From Butyricicoccus sp. (GTDB taxonomy: Bacteria; Bacillota; Clostridia; Oscillospirales; Butyricicoccaceae), in contig JAHHRO010000066.1 of assembly GCA_020025755.1 (NCBI GenBank), forward strand, positions 1 to 7,852: a stretch of DNA of 7,852 nt, given 5' to 3'. The notes beneath the pieces are model-generated. The model was not told the origin of the DNA and ran no database searches. It saw only the letters and a program-made list of their open reading frames with translations. Position numbers and translations under genes: made by a program. Positions 7,574-7,852 of the stretch are shown piece after piece; position 1 is the first letter of the stretch; each line of letters starts with the position of its first letter.

Positions 7574-7602
7574 ATTTTAGCATAGGCGGTTTTTTCATGC
7601 AA
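7574..7602 (-). promoter_or_regulatory. Candidate promoter of addB-addA
   Basis: On the minus strand, TTGCAT (7597-7602), a 17-bp spacer and TAAAAT (7574-7579) precede addB. The -35 is poor (three of six), but the -10 matches five of six and carries an upstream TG (extended -10, TGCTAAAAT), which can compensate. The start would be near 7567, giving a leader of about 50 bases. It is much weaker than the tRNA promoters, fitting low expression of a repair enzyme. Confidence 0.55.
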
Positions 7603-7603
7603 T

Positions 7604-7620
7604 GTGCCATCTTTTGGCAC
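7604..7620. repeat. 6-bp dyad abutting the addBA -35 box
   Basis: GTGCCA (7604-7609) and TGGCAC (7615-7620) are perfect reverse complements around a 5-base centre. The dyad ends one base from the addBA -35 hexamer and lies between the divergent addBA and tRNA-Asp promoters. No T-tract follows, so it is not a terminator. It could be a protein-binding site; it does not match the SOS-box patterns I know for Bacillus or Clostridium. Confidence 0.4.
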
Positions 7621-7640
7621 TTCAAAATAGAAGGAAAAGG

Positions 7641-7661
7641 TTTTTCAAAAAAATTGAAAAA
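7641..7661. promoter_or_regulatory. A/T palindrome upstream of the tRNA-Asp promoter, UP-element-like
   Basis: TTTTTCAA and TTGAAAAA flank five A residues in a perfect 8-bp inverted repeat that ends five bases before the tRNA-Asp -35 box. A- and T-tracts at this position are typical of UP elements bound by the RNA polymerase alpha subunit at stable RNA promoters. That role is inferred from position and composition. Confidence 0.45.
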
Positions 7662-7666
7662 AGTTG

Positions 7667-7695
7667 TTGACAAAGCGCAGTTTTTTTTATATACT
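7667..7695 (+). promoter_or_regulatory. Promoter of tRNA-Asp
   Basis: A perfect -35 TTGACA (7667-7672), a 17-bp spacer and a -10 TATACT (7690-7695) precede tRNA-Asp. Transcription should start near 7702, leaving a very short leader of about six bases before the mature tRNA. Confidence 0.85.
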
Positions 7696-7707
7696 GAATA
7701 AGCACTT

Positions 7708-7784
7708 GGCCCGGTAGCTCAGTTGGTTAGAGCGCTAGCCTGTCACGCTAGAGGTCGTGGGTTCGAGCCCCATCCGGGTCGCCA
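7708..7784 (+). tRNA. tRNA-Asp (anticodon GUC)
   Basis: This is a 77-base cloverleaf on the plus strand. The acceptor GGCCCGG pairs with CCGGGTC, including one G-U pair. The D-arm reads GCTCAGTTGGTTAGAGC. The anticodon stem CTAGC/GCTAG encloses CTGTCAC, giving anticodon GTC at 7742-7744. The T-arm is GTGGG-TTCGAGC-CCCAT, the discriminator is G as expected for tRNA-Asp, and CCA is encoded (7782-7784). No terminator follows within the window, so it may be the first gene of a transcription unit continuing to the right. Confidence 0.97.
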
Positions 7785-7826
7785 ACATTTTCTTTGTAGT
7801 AAGAAGATGGGGCGAGAACAGGTCGG

Positions 7827-7841
7827 CGGTGCGAAGCACCG
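7827..7841. repeat. Small perfect hairpin near the right edge
   Basis: CGGTGC and GCACCG (6 bp) flank a GAA loop. On the plus strand the hairpin is followed by TAAAAAATATG, an A-run rather than a T-run, so it is not a conventional terminator for tRNA-Asp. It may belong to a feature beyond the edge. Confidence 0.35.
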
Positions 7842-7852
7842 TAAAAAATATG

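Noticed and set aside
7604..7620. Dyad considered as an SOS (LexA) box
   Set aside because: GTGCCA-N5-TGGCAC does not match the Bacillus-type CGAAC-N4-GTTCG or the related GAAC/GTTC spacing.
1..7852. Search for a CRISPR array, retron, toxin-antitoxin pair or phage genes
   Set aside because: There is no regularly spaced repeat, reverse transcriptase, small gene pair or phage-like protein. The coding content is fully explained by addB, addA and two tRNA genes.

Overview
The window is a compact chromosomal segment of a low-to-moderate GC Gram-positive bacterium. It is most likely a member of Clostridia, and possibly an Oscillospirales/Ruminococcaceae-type gut anaerobe. The basis is the AddAB-type recombination nuclease (the Bacillota counterpart of RecBCD), an AddB with iron-sulfur cysteines, GGAGG-type ribosome binding sites, AT-rich intergenic DNA around GC-richer genes, and consensus TTGACA promoters with 17-bp spacers on the stable RNA genes. 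The genus cannot be fixed from the sequence alone.

Layout from left to right. Bases 1-402 hold no convincing protein gene. They contain two near-perfect leftward promoters that fire off the left edge, several inverted repeats, and one protein-like short reading frame of doubtful status. A tRNA-Arg(ACG) gene lies on the minus strand at 403-479, with its own promoter and a perfect 14-bp terminator stem that starts at the last base of the encoded CCA. After a 131-bp gap with a compound hairpin, the minus-strand pair addB-addA fills 611-7517. The two genes overlap by about 20 bases and read from right to left. A 190-bp divergent control region (7518-7707) carries a candidate addBA promoter, two dyads and a consensus promoter for tRNA-Asp(GUC), which sits on the plus strand at 7708-7784. 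The last 68 bases hold only a small hairpin.

How the genes work together: AddA (UvrD-like helicase plus RecB-like nuclease) and AddB (inactive helicase fold, Fe-S-stabilised nuclease) form one heterodimer that resects double-strand breaks for RecA-dependent repair. The gene overlap suggests coupled, stoichiometric translation. The tRNA genes on either side are independently promoted and functionally unrelated.

I found no undescribed multi-gene system. The least explained part is the left 400 bases: tandem strong promoters with no visible product, and a repeat-rich segment directly downstream of the tRNA-Arg terminator.
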